A DNA stretch of 64,000 nucleotides from Curvularia sp. ZM96. Its lineage: Eukaryota > Ascomycota > Dothideomycetes > Pleosporales > Pleosporaceae. Positions 43,211 through 53,659 of this stretch are shown piece after piece. The stretch spans positions 2,976,001-3,040,000 of the forward strand of contig JAJGBQ010000004.1 of NCBI GenBank assembly GCA_022457065.1, written 5' to 3'. A program made the translations under genes and the position numbers. Below the pieces are notes generated by a model. The model did no database searches and was not told where the DNA came from. It saw nothing but the letters and a program-made list of their open reading frames with translations. Numbering within the stretch: the first letter of the stretch is position 1; every line of letters starts with the position of its first letter.

Positions 43211-44332
43211 TTATTCTAGATCAATTTTGTGTGTTGAGGCCTCTACTCTTTCCATAGTATATAGCAGCTCTGGAGCATAGCGAGGTATTTTTCTCCCCTT
43301 TTTTGCTCGTCCAAGCCCATCAGAAGTCCATATACCGGGATCCCCCCATCGGGTATTCTGGCGCTCCTGTAGAGTTTCCTTTATCTTTTTGCCATTTCCG
43401 CAATTTTTGCTGTCGCAGTCACATGCCCTCCCCGATTTTTGGCATTTCATGTCCTCAGAGTTGGCGGTAACGTACGCCTGCTTCGTATCTAACCGTTTGA
43501 CGAGATCGACCAGGAGGTGCTGCAATACTCGCAAAGCACAGTCACTCCAAGGTACATCCTGCATTCGACCCCTAATGTTCATGTCAATTGTTTCGCAGAA
43601 GTATGCCATTGGTTCCTTGAACTGTTTGTCCCACTCCTTGCGGAATAGATCGAGTCCTTTAATGTTGAAGCCAAAGCCTCCGTCCAGCGCATTGTTCACC
43701 TCCTTTTGGTCGATGATCATTCGCTCGCCTATCAAGATACGAGCTGCAGGCCATACCCCAATATTTCGTGAAGCTTGATCTCGCGTTCGGCGACGGTCCA
43801 GCTCCTCGTCAATTACGTACATAAGTGTGCGCAACTCTTGCATACTAGTGTCCGTAGAGAAAGAGAAGTATCCAGTGTTAGTGCGCATGATGTGAACAGT
43901 AACTAAGTACCGCGCAAGCAGAAAGCATGTAAAGATCTTCAAATCCTCAAGGCCTTCAGGCTTTTCGAGATGCTGCCGGCTGATAGGGTACTCAACTAAT
44001 TCGAACAGTCGCTGCTGCAAATCATATGCTGCAATCATGAGTGGTGGCCCATATTTCTCCATCAAGGTTGACTCGGTCTCCTTGCGTGTGAGTTGCAATT
44101 CAAGTCTTTTCATGTTCTTATCTAACTCGGCCTGGAATTCGCGAAGGTTCTTGTCTGACTCGTCTTTGAGGTTTTGAAGTCTTGCAGCCGACTCTTCTTT
44201 GAGGTTTTCAAGTCTTGTAGCCTGATCGCCTTGCTTTATTTGATTATGCCAGCTTAGGAAAAAACTGAGGAAAGAGCCAACCAGACTGATGATGGCCACG
44301 ATGATAGGAGCAATGAGGTCGGTACTGGCCAT
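43211..44332 (-). CDS. Membrane-anchored coiled-coil protein of unknown function
   Basis: A single exon of 373 residues from ATG 44332. An N-terminal hydrophobic helix (LIAPIIVAIISLVGSFLSFF, residues 6-25) is followed by a heptad-rich, highly charged coiled coil with an internal repeat (residues about 40-95, LENLKEESAARLQNLKDESD then NLREFQAELDKNMKRL). The globular remainder has no motif I know, apart from a late Cys-rich patch (CQKSGRACDCDSKNCG, about 300). It is probably tail-out from a membrane. Similar hypothetical proteins occur in dothideomycete accessory regions; function is unknown. Confidence 0.62.
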   Translation of the reverse strand: MASTDLIAPIIVAIISLVGSFLSFFLSWHNQIKQGDQATRLENLKEESAARLQNLKDESDKNLREFQAELDKNMKRLELQLTRKETESTLMEKYGPPLMIAAYDLQQRLFELVEYPISRQHLEKPEGLEDLKIFTCFLLARYLVTVHIMRTNTGYFSFSTDTSMQELRTLMYVIDEELDRRRTRDQASRNIGVWPAARILIGERMIIDQKEVNNALDGGFGFNIKGLDLFRKEWDKQFKEPMAYFCETIDMNIRGRMQDVPWSDCALRVLQHLLVDLVKRLDTKQAYVTANSEDMKCQKSGRACDCDSKNCGNGKKIKETLQERQNTRWGDPGIWTSDGLGRAKKGRKIPRYAPELLYTMERVEASTHKIDLE

Positions 44333-44993
44333 TGAGGATGAATTTGATTGTGTAGAATCACTTGAGTTAGGGTTAGACAGCAGCGGGACTTTTGATGAAC
44401 AGATATGAGCCTAGAGAGATGTGACTGCCTTTGCAGCTCTAATAGAGTAGATAATAAGGGGTAAAAGCACTTTAGCTTGGCATGCAAATGCGTCAAGATG
44501 ACGATTCCGCTAGTTCTCGATCTTGTGGCGCGTCCTGCATCTTGAGCAGAAGGCTGAACCAGCTCATCGAATAATTGGGATTATCCAGTGCAGATCTCCT
44601 GCAAAGGGTAGCAATTATGTAATCACCCAATAGAGCTGAAAGTTTAGCTGCAAGAAGCCATCATGCTATTACCATCAGGTATCATGTAAATCCAATTGTA
44701 GCTATCGCATCATAGATTTGCCCAAAACGTCTGGGCGCAGAAGTAGTGGTGGCTGACATACACGCCCTTGTTTCTGTGCGACGTTGTCTTTAATGTATAG
44801 AATGAGCAAGGATGCGCTGTCGCTTGTAGTGATAACATGTCCTCAGAGATTAGTAGATATAGCTGCTTGAAGAAATGGAGGTCGATTGGTTTGTCGGGTG
44901 GAAGATTAAGCAACAGGGATTTGTAGGCAGCGTGCGCTGCGCTGTACTGCGTGTCCTCATCTCAACCATAGTCCGACGACTCCAGGCAGAAAA
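44333..44993. other. Intergenic
   Basis: Between the coiled-coil gene and the split gene's 3' half. No supported gene. Confidence 0.4.
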
Positions 44994-45405
44994 TCAGCCT
45001 GTTGTCTGTCGCCCAATGGGCTCATGCCTATTGGAGACAATTCTTGATGTGGGATCTCCATAGAAGCGAAAGTGAGATAACGAAAGCGAACAATACACGG
45101 CGTCGTTTTTGTTAGGATCTGGATTGGATAGCCCGATGGTGAGTTGACCGGATTCTTCCACAACAGGATTGTTGAAGTTGACGGGGGTGGGGATGTCCCC
45201 CAGAACCAGAAACAGGTCTGCAGATAACACCACACCAAATTGAGCAGAATCATTGTAAAGTCCACCACTGATCTGCCTTCGCAACTCTTGCCGCCGAGCC
45301 TCGATGATCTCCACCCAGATTGGGGTAGCTTGGGAACCGGACCAGGCTCGGGCTGCAAGGGCCGCAGTGGACCAAGGCGCGAGTAACCAAAAAGGAGCAG
45401 ACAAG
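44994..45405 (-). pseudogene. 3' half of a gene split by a transposon
   Basis: The minus-strand frame reads ARAWSGSQATPIWVEIIEAR (from about 45350), then LVLGDIPTPVNFNNP and LSLSHFRFYGDP, ending at 44994. It resembles the second part of a fungal family of unknown function whose first part is at 46772-47191, in the same orientation on the far side of the transposon. The upstream 50 bp, ending CCTTGCAG, look like the end of an intron. The product of this half alone would lack its N-terminus. Confidence 0.5.
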
Positions 45406-45407
45406 TA

Positions 45408-45436
45408 CATGGCGTCCTGGAAATATTCACAGTGGG
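45408..45436 (+). repeat. Left terminal inverted repeat of the Tc1/mariner relic
   Basis: 29 bp, identical to the inverted copy at 46650-46678. TA immediately precedes it, making a 31-bp identity when the target TA is included. Confidence 0.85.
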
Positions 45437-45482
45437 GCGCGCACGGGGCTACTAGCTAAACCTAGTTGAGACGAAATAGATT

Positions 45483-46523
45483 TCAATACGACGTAGATCC
45501 GCCTTCAGCAGCAATTACAGCCTGGCACCGTCTCCCCATACTATTTACTAGGGACTGCAGGTACTCAGGTGTAATAGCAGTATCCCAAGCCTCTTAAACG
45601 AGTTTTCTGATCTCAGATCGTGGCCTACGCCTATCACTAGGATAGTGAGCCTGGATCCATGCCTTTAATACCCCCCAAACCTGCTTAATCGGATTAAGAT
45701 CTGGTGACCAAGCAGGCCATTTCATGACTGTTACGCCTCGCTCCTGCAACTCTACTTGAGTTAATGCAGTAGTGTGAGAGGACGCTCCATCCTGCATGAA
45801 AATTATCCCACCTCTTATCCTGTTATAACCACAAATTAGCGGCACAATCCTCTCACAGTAAGAAGCTGCGTTTATCTTCCCCCACTCCTTCTCCCAAAAG
45901 AGCGAAGGACCCTTATCTCTCCCACAAAAGCTACCCCAAAACATCCAGCCTTGCTGTCTACCTTAGCGTACTACAAGGCAATCCTCATTATATGCCTCTA
46001 TATCTAGCCGAGTAACATATATCTCACCACGAGAGTTACCTGTTACCCAGCACTCGTCACTCTAAAGCATCTTATTCCATTACTCTGTCGTCTAGTCAAG
46101 GTGCTCCTCTACCCACCGCATCCTTTCTAGCTTATTTTCAGGCGTATGTAGTGATTGTCGAAGAGCTTTTCTACGGTAATATCCAGCTGCTCGAAGAGCT
46201 CGGCGAACGACGCGCTTACTACAGCCCCAGCGTGGGTAGAAGTAATCAGCAAGAGCCTGCCAGCTCATCTGTCGAGTAGCACGGCTTTGCCGTACGAAGG
46301 ATATCAGCTCATCTACCTGCTCTAGGCTCAGAGTAGGTGGTCTACCTACTCTTTTCTTTAGGGTAAGGGTAGAAGCAAGCGCGTATCAGATTTAGTTAAT
46401 AGTAACTCCAAGTTGGCGACTAATGGCGTTATAGTTAAGTCCAGCGTCGCGTAGAGTGTAGATCTGAAGTCTTACATCGCGATCTGTCTAATATTAGGAT
46501 AGAGGCGTAGTCGGGCGACTCAT
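45483..46523 (-). pseudogene. Tc1/mariner transposase, full length but with many internal stops
   Basis: From ATG 46523 to TGA 45483 the frame is 347 codons with no frameshift, but about nine internal stops. Recognisable parts: helix-turn-helix DNA-binding region (LNYNAISRQLGVT), GRPPTLS linker, the segment around DECWVTG, FMQDGASSHT (second catalytic Asp region) and the terminal catalytic region SPDLNPIKQVW, where the usual Glu of LNPIE is Lys. The stops sit where Gln or Trp codons are expected, and Glu to Lys is G to A, so the changes fit C:G to T:A RIP. It cannot make a working transposase. Confidence 0.85.
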
Positions 46524-46649
46524 ATTGCTTAGTAACGAGATAGATTACCAGAGGATTAGGAGACAAAGGACAGGTAAGCATGTAATATTAATTTATTAGG
46601 GCTATTTTAATTCATCCGAAGTAGGGCCGAGCAAAGCCTCCCTATTAGA

Positions 46650-46678
46650 CCCACTGTGAATATTTCCAGGACGCCATG
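46650..46678 (-). repeat. Right terminal inverted repeat of the Tc1/mariner relic
   Basis: Exact reverse complement of 45408-45436, followed by TA at 46679-46680. Confidence 0.85.
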
Positions 46679-46680
46679 TA

Positions 46681-47191
46681 GTCGTACAAAGTCAATTAGA
46701 CTGCAGCTAATGTACAGAAGCTGGTGCTGAAGCGCTAGTCCCAATGGGGAGTAGCCTGGCATTATCACAACACGGGCGAGCATGCAAGCCAGAAGGTGAA
46801 CCGCGATGGCTGTTTTACCAGACGTTGCTGCGGCCCAGACAGATGTTCCATCCATACCAGCGCACTCCGCAAAAACTCCTCGACTAGACAAAAGCCCTTC
46901 GTTTGATATATCTCTAGAGATCTCCGACACTCTAGAGCCATATGCCCGAATTAGGTTAGGAGTATGTGGCGCGATATCCTCGAAGACGGCACCAAGGCGC
47001 CGGGCGGTCCTATGGACTGAGCCATCTTCCGCAATTTCTCGACGTTGGCGAGTCAAAGAGCGTCCTAGGTCTTTGAACTCACTTGGAGCCTCCAGCTTGA
47101 GTAAGGGCAGATCGACATTGAAATTGATGAGAGCTAGCGTATTTTCGTTCGTACCGGATACTACAGATGTGTTGAATCGGCTGATCGACAT
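46681..47191 (-). pseudogene. 5' half of a gene split by a transposon
   Basis: ATG 47191 opens a frame with LALINFNVDLPLLKLEAPSE, RTARRLGAVFEDI, TPNLIRAYGSRVSEI and TSVWAAATSGKTAIAVHLLA, ending in CMLAR at about 46772. I recall this as the N-terminal part of a fungal family of unknown function that normally continues with a W-x-G-x-x-AT-x-IW motif; that motif is found at about 45350 beyond the transposon. After CMLAR the sequence offers a GTGTTG donor-like site, so the insertion may be inside an intron. If not spliced the frame reads on into the element and ends at 46607. Confidence 0.55.
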
Positions 47192-47787
47192 GGCGTAGCA
47201 ATCAATGAAGCAGCTGGCGAGGAGATAAGACAGGGAGAGGTGCGTGGACCAAAGCTGTGCGCTATTGCGTTTTTATAGCAATCGACCTTTTTCTATACAA
47301 ATTTCGTTTACGCGGAAGCTCACACTAGCAACCAGGTTCATCGAGTAAATTGGGCTTATATTAGGCAGAATCACAGCTGCTGCAGTTCATCATATGATTA
47401 GTGAGCATGCCACGCTTGCGGGGTAGAGGACAAGACTGTGCATGGCCTTAGAAACGGTTGCGTAACTGCAGGAACTGAAAATAGCAGGCTTTCGCGAGAG
47501 GGTCCTAATAAGCTTTGTCCACGTCGCTAGCGCTGGCGAATTCGATTGTTGAACCTAAGGATAGCTCGCTCAGCAGGCGCATTTTCATCATTCGGTATTG
47601 CTGTACAAAAGCTTAGAGAAATCTACTCAGAACTCAGGATATCCAACTTTGCTTATTCTAGACTCTATTATGATATCGCGCCATCGCGAATAGTTGCCGT
47701 AAAGCCTTTCCACATCCAAATGTGACGACTCATATCAAGCTAAACATACGAGCGCGATAATCTCAAGGAAACTACGAGATATGAACT
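47192..47787. other. Intergenic, 0.6 kb
   Basis: Promoter of the split gene and 3' flank of the caleosin. No supported gene. Confidence 0.45.
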
Positions 47788-48708
47788 TTACGAATTCTTC
47801 TCCCGCCTCTCAGCAAGGGTATAAAATATACTCCCATCGTAGATGCCACGGATATCCTCCTTCATCATTCGGCCGTCCTCAGGCCAAAGCATGATGTACG
47901 TAGCAATCCCTATGTTAGTCAGCTAATCAGTCTGCAAACAATAATACCGATATCAACCTACATTCAAAGAATGCGCCACCCCAACCAATAGGATCAGCAA
48001 TGCACCGTTGTCCCTTAAGCACATTGCTCACATCCCATATCGTCAGGTAATCCCTTCCCTCGGCATATTTGGCAAAGATGTCTTCAAATTTCTGCGGCAA
48101 AAAGCGCCCTTCGGTATCGTACGTCCCTGTGTCACTGCCATGCTTGTCTTTGTGTACGTTCTTGAGGAAGAGACCTGAAATGATAGTTTGTTAGGTTAGC
48201 GTGAGTCTCACATAGTCTGTAGATGGGTCCTCTTACGAAAAAATGGATCAGGTAACCACCCCGAGCACGTCGGGTAGGAGAAATTGGAGTGGATAACGAA
48301 TACCGCGATGATGGATAGGATGACACCAAAACCAAGCCGGTAGAAGCCAACAAACGTATCCTGTGGCCAAAGAATGCCATCGTGGTCGCGGTCAAAGAAG
48401 TCGCAATGTTGTTGTAGCACGGTTTGATGGGAGTGCTGCTCTTTCCAACCCTCAGTACCTTGGGGAGATTCTGCCGACGGGGCGAGATTCGCGCGGCCAG
48501 TGCCTGGTTGTATCAGCAATCTAGCTGGGGAATGTTCTGTCTACGAATACACACCTGCGTGTTCAAGTCTCGAGCCTTTCGAGTTCATGAACGGTTTCCG
48601 TTGTTCGGTAATAGGTACGTCGGGAATGGAGCGCACCACACCATCATTTCCATTGATGAGAGGCTCGGGATACCTCATAATTTCGGACATGGTTCTAGTG
48701 TCAGACAT
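47788..48708 (-). CDS. Caleosin (Ca2+-binding heme peroxygenase, lipid-body protein)
   Basis: Four exons: 48708-48555, 48503-48237, 48174-47962, 47909-47788; 251 residues, phases consistent. Single EF-hand FDRDHDGILWPQD with the conserved heme-linked His just before it (LQQHCDFF), a hydrophobic helix (GFGVILSIIAVFVIHSNF), the proline knot SYPTCSGWLPDPFF, and the second conserved His in NVHKDKHGSDTGTYD. The C-terminal part has GRDYLTIWDVSNVLK and GWGGAFFEWIATYIML, as in plant and fungal caleosins. It anchors to lipid droplets or ER and hydroxylates or epoxidises fatty acids using hydroperoxides; fungal members affect sporulation and oxylipin signalling. All key residues are present. Confidence 0.92.
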
Positions 48709-49023
48709 ATCTTTGCCAGGTGAGAGATCGCAAATGTCGAACCTAAGAATTTAAAGTCGAGTGAGAAAACTCGCAAACATGATGATGCCATTCCGCGCTC
48801 ATGTACTTGCATGTGAAAGGTACCGTCATTTTTATTTGCCATGACGTCACGCGATCTGAAACAGCCTCATCCCAGCCATGCCAGTTTGAATTTATGCATA
48901 ACTATATTATCACAAAATCACTTCTCCCAGAGCTCTCTATTATGACTTTCGAGTTGATGATGACCTGAAAAAAACTGCCCTACATCGCTCTTTGTCAACA
49001 ACAAGGAAAAATACATCCTATAC
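48709..49023. other. Intergenic
   Basis: Promoter of the caleosin and 3' flank of the membrane-protein gene. Nothing further is seen. Confidence 0.45.
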
Positions 49024-51072
49024 TTATTGTGTCCTTCTGTTGAGATTTCTGACTTCCTCTAGCGTCCCAAAACCTGTCAGCACAGTGCTCTGTCTGTCGC
49101 AGTCCTGACTGTCTCTTCTCTCGTCATACTGTTGCTCTTGCTCCTGCTGAATTTCCCCAATAACGAGCGTAAGTTCTTTCAGCTCTTCCGAAAAGCGATT
49201 CTCGTCATCTCTATGAAAAGACCAACCACGTTTCGCTGTATAATCAAGTATTTTACTAGCTCTCGTTGCACAAACAGTATCGAGGAAGTCGTCATGTGCA
49301 GCGCCACCGTTCTCATTCATGGCGAACAGGCCTAGTAGAGCAATGACTCCAGTTAATACTAGTCCAAGGCAATAAGGAACGAAAATGTTTAGTTTCTCGT
49401 TGAACGTGTACTTGTTGACGTACGGCATTTCGATGACGAAGGGGTTATCGGTTTTCCAGCGAACAGGAGCGAGAGAGACGAGAGACAGTGTTACATCACG
49501 GAAAAGTTCTGCAAGACCTTCGGATGTGATGTTGAACTCGACCAAGGTATCATTTCCAACAAATGTTACGTTAGCAAAGCGGCTTTGTAAGATGAGTGTA
49601 CCGTTGTCGGACCAGAAGATACCAGCACCTGCTGCATGTTAGGAACTTAGTGGACAACATACATTGGGTGATGGAGACTCAACCAATATTCATGTCTCCT
49701 GACAGAGCGGAGAGAATGGCGTCCCGAATTGCACTTCCTTGTGCAAACTCGTACTCAGATTCCAGGTCTCTCAGTGGTGTGTCACTTGGGCTGGAATAAA
49801 AATGCTCGTAAAAGCTAAGCTGAGACCCGTGTAACAAGGGTTTACCTGGTTTTAGGTCGATATGCTCGAGTATTCGTTTGCTGTTGTCAAAAGTGACATT
49901 GACAGAATAGTCCGCAAATGAGGTTGAACAATTTAAGAACTTGGGTCTGTCACTCTTGATTACATCGCTAAGGTTTGACCGCCTGAATTCCATTGAGGGG
50001 TACCAGCCAATGTGAAAGATATCTTCTCCTGGTATTGGTTCATTGGCTTCATAAATAAGGTAGGGTTTGTCATCAGGGTTCGAGAGCAGGCTGGTCTCGT
50101 TTGCTTTTAGTTCGACACAATTGATCGTAGTCCCCCTTAGACTTAGCTCATAGGTGCAGTTTGGCGATTGGTATGGAGAGGTCGACTTAAGGCATTGGTT
50201 CGACCATGGCAATGCATCTCTATCCATTAGAGTTTGTTGAGCAATCCGAAAAACGTCTGGTTTGGGGTACCTAGAAATGTGAGTCTCCAGGTCAGGGTCA
50301 TCGTCTACAAGCTCAGTTGTACCTACATGTAATAAAGGTCTAAATCTAAAACGAACAGTCCGTTGTTACTGACGTTCTCCAGCGAGCCACTCTCATAGTC
50401 TAGCATTTGAAATGCGCTCACATTAGCGACTCGAGCAGGCGGTCGGGCGAACTGGCCAGGGGCTAAGTTGAGAGCCGAAGGAGGGAAGGTTGCTGCGATA
50501 GGCAATAGTACACAAACTAGGCCAATGATTGCCTCTACCGGTGCTTTTTGGAAGATCTTGAAGTGAAGCAAATTGCTCAGGTTACGTGGGAGCGTGTAAA
50601 GGCGATTGATAGTGGAAGCCTTCATCGGGGACCTTCGAAAGAGGCGCCAGACTCGTTGACTGTATGCAATGCTAATGCAGCTCAAACACGAGAGTTCAAA
50701 AGCTATGGCTAGCATGTTCGAGATGAAGGTCTGTGTCGATTGAGACAATGTCTCCTCAACCGCTTTTGAATCAAGCAAGAAGTAGAAGACAACATGAATG
50801 CCCGATATGACGATTGCTATTCGGAAAGATCAGTTAGCCACAGAGTCATGGAAACCAAGAATAAGATAGTATAGATGATATGCACTATCCCAGTACCTAC
50901 CAATCGTGTAAAAAGAGAGCATTGACACTATCGCGGTCTCGCTAGCACATCGTCGCCTGAATCGGCGCGTTGAAGACTGACTGTTTGGCACGGGGGATTC
51001 AAGTGAGGTATATGTCGTAGTAGGTGAGCGGAGTTTGGGTAAGAAACCCAATGAAATAGAATGTCTATCCAT
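49024..51072 (-). CDS. Fungal multi-pass membrane protein of unknown function
   Basis: Four exons: 51072-50901, 50816-50327, 50270-49684, 49631-49024; 618 residues. N-terminal cytosolic tail, then helices near residues 55-80 (IVISGIHVVFYFLL), 90-115 (NMLAIAFELSCLSCISIAYS) and 140-165 (VEAIIGLVCVLLPIAATF). A large domain with many N-glycosylation sequons (NCSTSF, NVTFDN, NLSD, NETS) and scattered Cys follows, probably extracellular, and one last helix (VPYCLGLVLTGVIALLGLF, about 490-510) before a charged, Gln/Glu-rich tail. This layout is shared by a family expanded in Pezizomycotina, sometimes mislabelled formylmethionine deformylase-like. Function is unknown. Confidence 0.75.
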
Positions 51073-52412
51073 AGTCGCAGAGATAGTATGTGACAAAATC
51101 GTTACTCTAAAGCTAGAGACATGATGTTGTCTTTTATCATTCTGATGCTAATGCTGAAGCTGAGACTGACTACAATAAGCAAACAGGCTCTTAGATGGAT
51201 CAAGCTAGGTCTCGCTTCACGCGTGGGAGATGCGTCTAGTTAGCCAATCTGAGCTGATTTGTGGACTGGAAGGCAAGAGGTGGCCCAATCACTGGCTATG
51301 ACCGCACTTCGAGGTGCGCAGCCATAGATCCTAGCCGTGGATATGAGTTACATATGATCGCGGGGACCCGGTGAGGTAGGTACGATTTCAGCCTCAGCTG
51401 AACGCTTTCTTCCCAGCGCACATTAGGTGAACCAAAACGTTGATGCGATTACCTTGGGTCAGGGACAATATCTTGGAGGTTACGATATGCAACAGCGGCC
51501 CGATCCGTGCTATGTACTGTGCCATGCAAAGCGCTGCGCGCACAGCCCTAGACTACTAACTACCATCCGAACTATGCTCCAAGTACCGTTCATGCATTCT
51601 GAAGGTGAGAATGTTCATTATCTACTCGGAATCGAGATTTAAGGCCCGATAAACAACAAAAAAAGAAACCAAGTGTGTAGAAACTTCAGCCTTCAAGCCA
51701 CTGTTGTCAAGGTCTCAAGGGAAGCCGCATTGGTTGATGAACATCATGGCCTTCAGCTGAAACTTTCGAGACTCTTCAGCTGAATAGTCCTCTCGCTTCC
51801 AGAATATTGAGGCCATAGCTTCAAGGTAAGCACCAACCCACGAATCTTAGCTCTCAGTATTTGGACAACCAGACTTACGCATGGAAGCTTGACTATCACC
51901 CTATATTCCGATCAGCAGTGTCATATATTGTATACAAAAGTCACGATTGCTCAATACATGAGGAGGGCAATGTTCTCCTTCTATCGCTCGTATACCACAC
52001 TTATCTGTACACCGTCTATGATAAAAACGACATCTAAGGTGATCCAGAGCTCTGCAAAGCTCTTGTACAATGTCTGTGGCGCGATAGCGGAATTTTCTCT
52101 CTTGTGACATTTATTTCCTTTTTGACAGACGCGAAACTCTCACTTCTCAGCCCTCTCTCTCCACGGAACTTCCATCCCAGACAGACCGCTGGGCACTGCC
52201 AGCAAACCGGAGAAACGGATTTCCATCAACTCCAGTCGGAAACTCACTACCTTGTACATCACAACATTCACAGAAACGCCATAAGCAAACACATAAACAC
52301 CAAAAGAAACTCCGTATGATTACCACAGCCCACCTAAACATATACACACTAACAAGCTACTCTCAACACTATCCCACCCCAACTCATCTTCCCTGTCCCC
52401 CATCGCCTTTCC
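51073..52412. other. 1.3 kb without a supportable gene
   Basis: Promoter of the membrane-protein gene and 3' flank of the Asp-run gene. Frames of 60-72 codons occur on both strands but have no recognisable content. Confidence 0.45.
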
Positions 52413-53066
52413 TTATATCTTCCTCACCAGCATGATTCCCAACCTTTTCCTTTTCTTCTCAAAATACCCCGCCCTCTCCGCATCATCAGCAACAGCAGTA
52501 GCAATCTCATCGAGTAGGATATCCAGCACAGTCCGCATCCTCCCGTTACCTTGCCAGAACCTCTCTTCTACTAGTCGTAAAAGGCGAGGTTTTGCATCTC
52601 GTTTTATGAGGCTGCTGCCTTCATCATCATCATCGTCATCATCGTCATCGTCGTCGCCACTGCCCCTGTGCTGCGTCGAGCGAGGCGTAGGTGTCTGTGG
52701 TGACAAAGGACGAGGATGAGGAACAGCATTTTTGAGAAAGACGCACAAGGCTGGGCTTTCTTCCTCAGGTTGCCAGTCTGAAATGCTGATTTTGGGTGTA
52801 GACTTCGACACCGATTGGTGTTGGGGTTGAGGGGCGTCTGGCCGCGGACGAGGGGGCGGTAGTGGCGGTGGGGGAGAAGGGACTCGCGGGTAAGGAACTG
52901 AGGATGTGGTGGGTGCGTGGTGTGGAGTCGGCAGATCGTAGTGAAAGGAAGTGCCCCTTGCGGACAAGCCTTGTTGGTGCCGCCATTCTTGGACAAGGGA
53001 GTTGATGGCCGATGCGCAAGGAGATACAGGGGAAGCCGAGGGCGGCGGGGACGATGAAATGGACAT
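52413..53066 (-). CDS. Unrecognised proline-rich protein with a poly-Asp run
   Basis: A single exon of 217 residues from ATG 53066. The first half is Pro/Ser-rich with tracts such as PSPPPPLPPPRPRP; a run of 11 Asp (codons at about 52621-52656) separates it from a charged helical C-terminus (RLLRLVEERFWQGNGRMRTV, LLDEIATAVADDA, KKRKRLGIMLV). The C-terminal part looks folded and may be the conserved portion. No signal peptide. Family unknown. Confidence 0.6.
   Translation of the reverse strand: MSISSSPPPSASPVSPCASAINSLVQEWRHQQGLSARGTSFHYDLPTPHHAPTTSSVPYPRVPSPPPPLPPPRPRPDAPQPQHQSVSKSTPKISISDWQPEEESPALCVFLKNAVPHPRPLSPQTPTPRSTQHRGSGDDDDDDDDDDDEGSSLIKRDAKPRLLRLVEERFWQGNGRMRTVLDILLDEIATAVADDAERAGYFEKKRKRLGIMLVRKI
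52621..52656. repeat. Trinucleotide microsatellite (ATC/GTC units) coding poly-Asp
   Basis: Tandem CATCAT/CGTCAT-type units inside the gene above; such codon runs are prone to length change. Confidence 0.7.
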
Positions 53067-53659
53067 CGAGTCTTGGAGGACCTTTGTCCTCTCGGCTTTT
53101 CTGTTCTGCGGCTAGGCTTCAGGCGTTAGGTGACTGTTGTACGCGCTGCTTTCACGTCCTGACGTACAGTCTACGGCTGGTTGGAGCCAAAATCTGATAT
53201 CTACACTGGATGCCTCAGGGGGTTGTTGCCTACGGCAAGTGGTTGTGATGATAGTTCAAAATTTATATCTCATTCCCAGGCCTCGCTGTGAGTGTGCATT
53301 GCGCACGCGACACGTGCAACATTGTGGAAAATCCATGGTGGGATGACGATGACAGAACCATGGCAGTGGTGAATTGATCTTCTTGAATTGGAGCTTTCAC
53401 GCGAGGATTCCTGTATTGGAACCTAGTGAAACTAAGATTTCTCATGCAAGTACAACACTATGCCATACAGATTATCTGTTATTCAAACTGTCACCATCCT
53501 CTCGCTGACAGAAAAATGATATCTTGCTTTTGACTGGCCAAACCTTTGCCAAGAAAATACCCAAGAACATATCACGATTCGAGAGATGCTGAAAAACGCC
53601 GGTTGACCCACAAGTATTGACAACGAATAAGGACGAACGCAAAACATTAGCAACCCAGC
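53067..53659. other. Intergenic
   Basis: Promoter of the Asp-run gene and 3' flank of ILV2. No supported gene. Confidence 0.45.

Larger units (their letters stand above)
45408..46678 (-). mobile_element. Tc1/mariner-type DNA transposon relic with perfect 29-bp terminal inverted repeats
   Basis: The sequence 45408-45436 and the reverse complement of 46650-46678 are identical (CATGGCGTCCTGG...CAGTGGG, 29 bp), and both ends are flanked by TA, the Tc1/mariner target duplication (45406-45407 and 46679-46680). The 1.27-kb element contains a transposase reading frame on the minus strand. The ends were found by comparing the two flanks directly. Confidence 0.85.

Noticed and set aside
52621..52656. 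Candidate CRISPR-like or minisatellite array
   Set aside because: It is a simple trinucleotide run coding Asp within an open gene.
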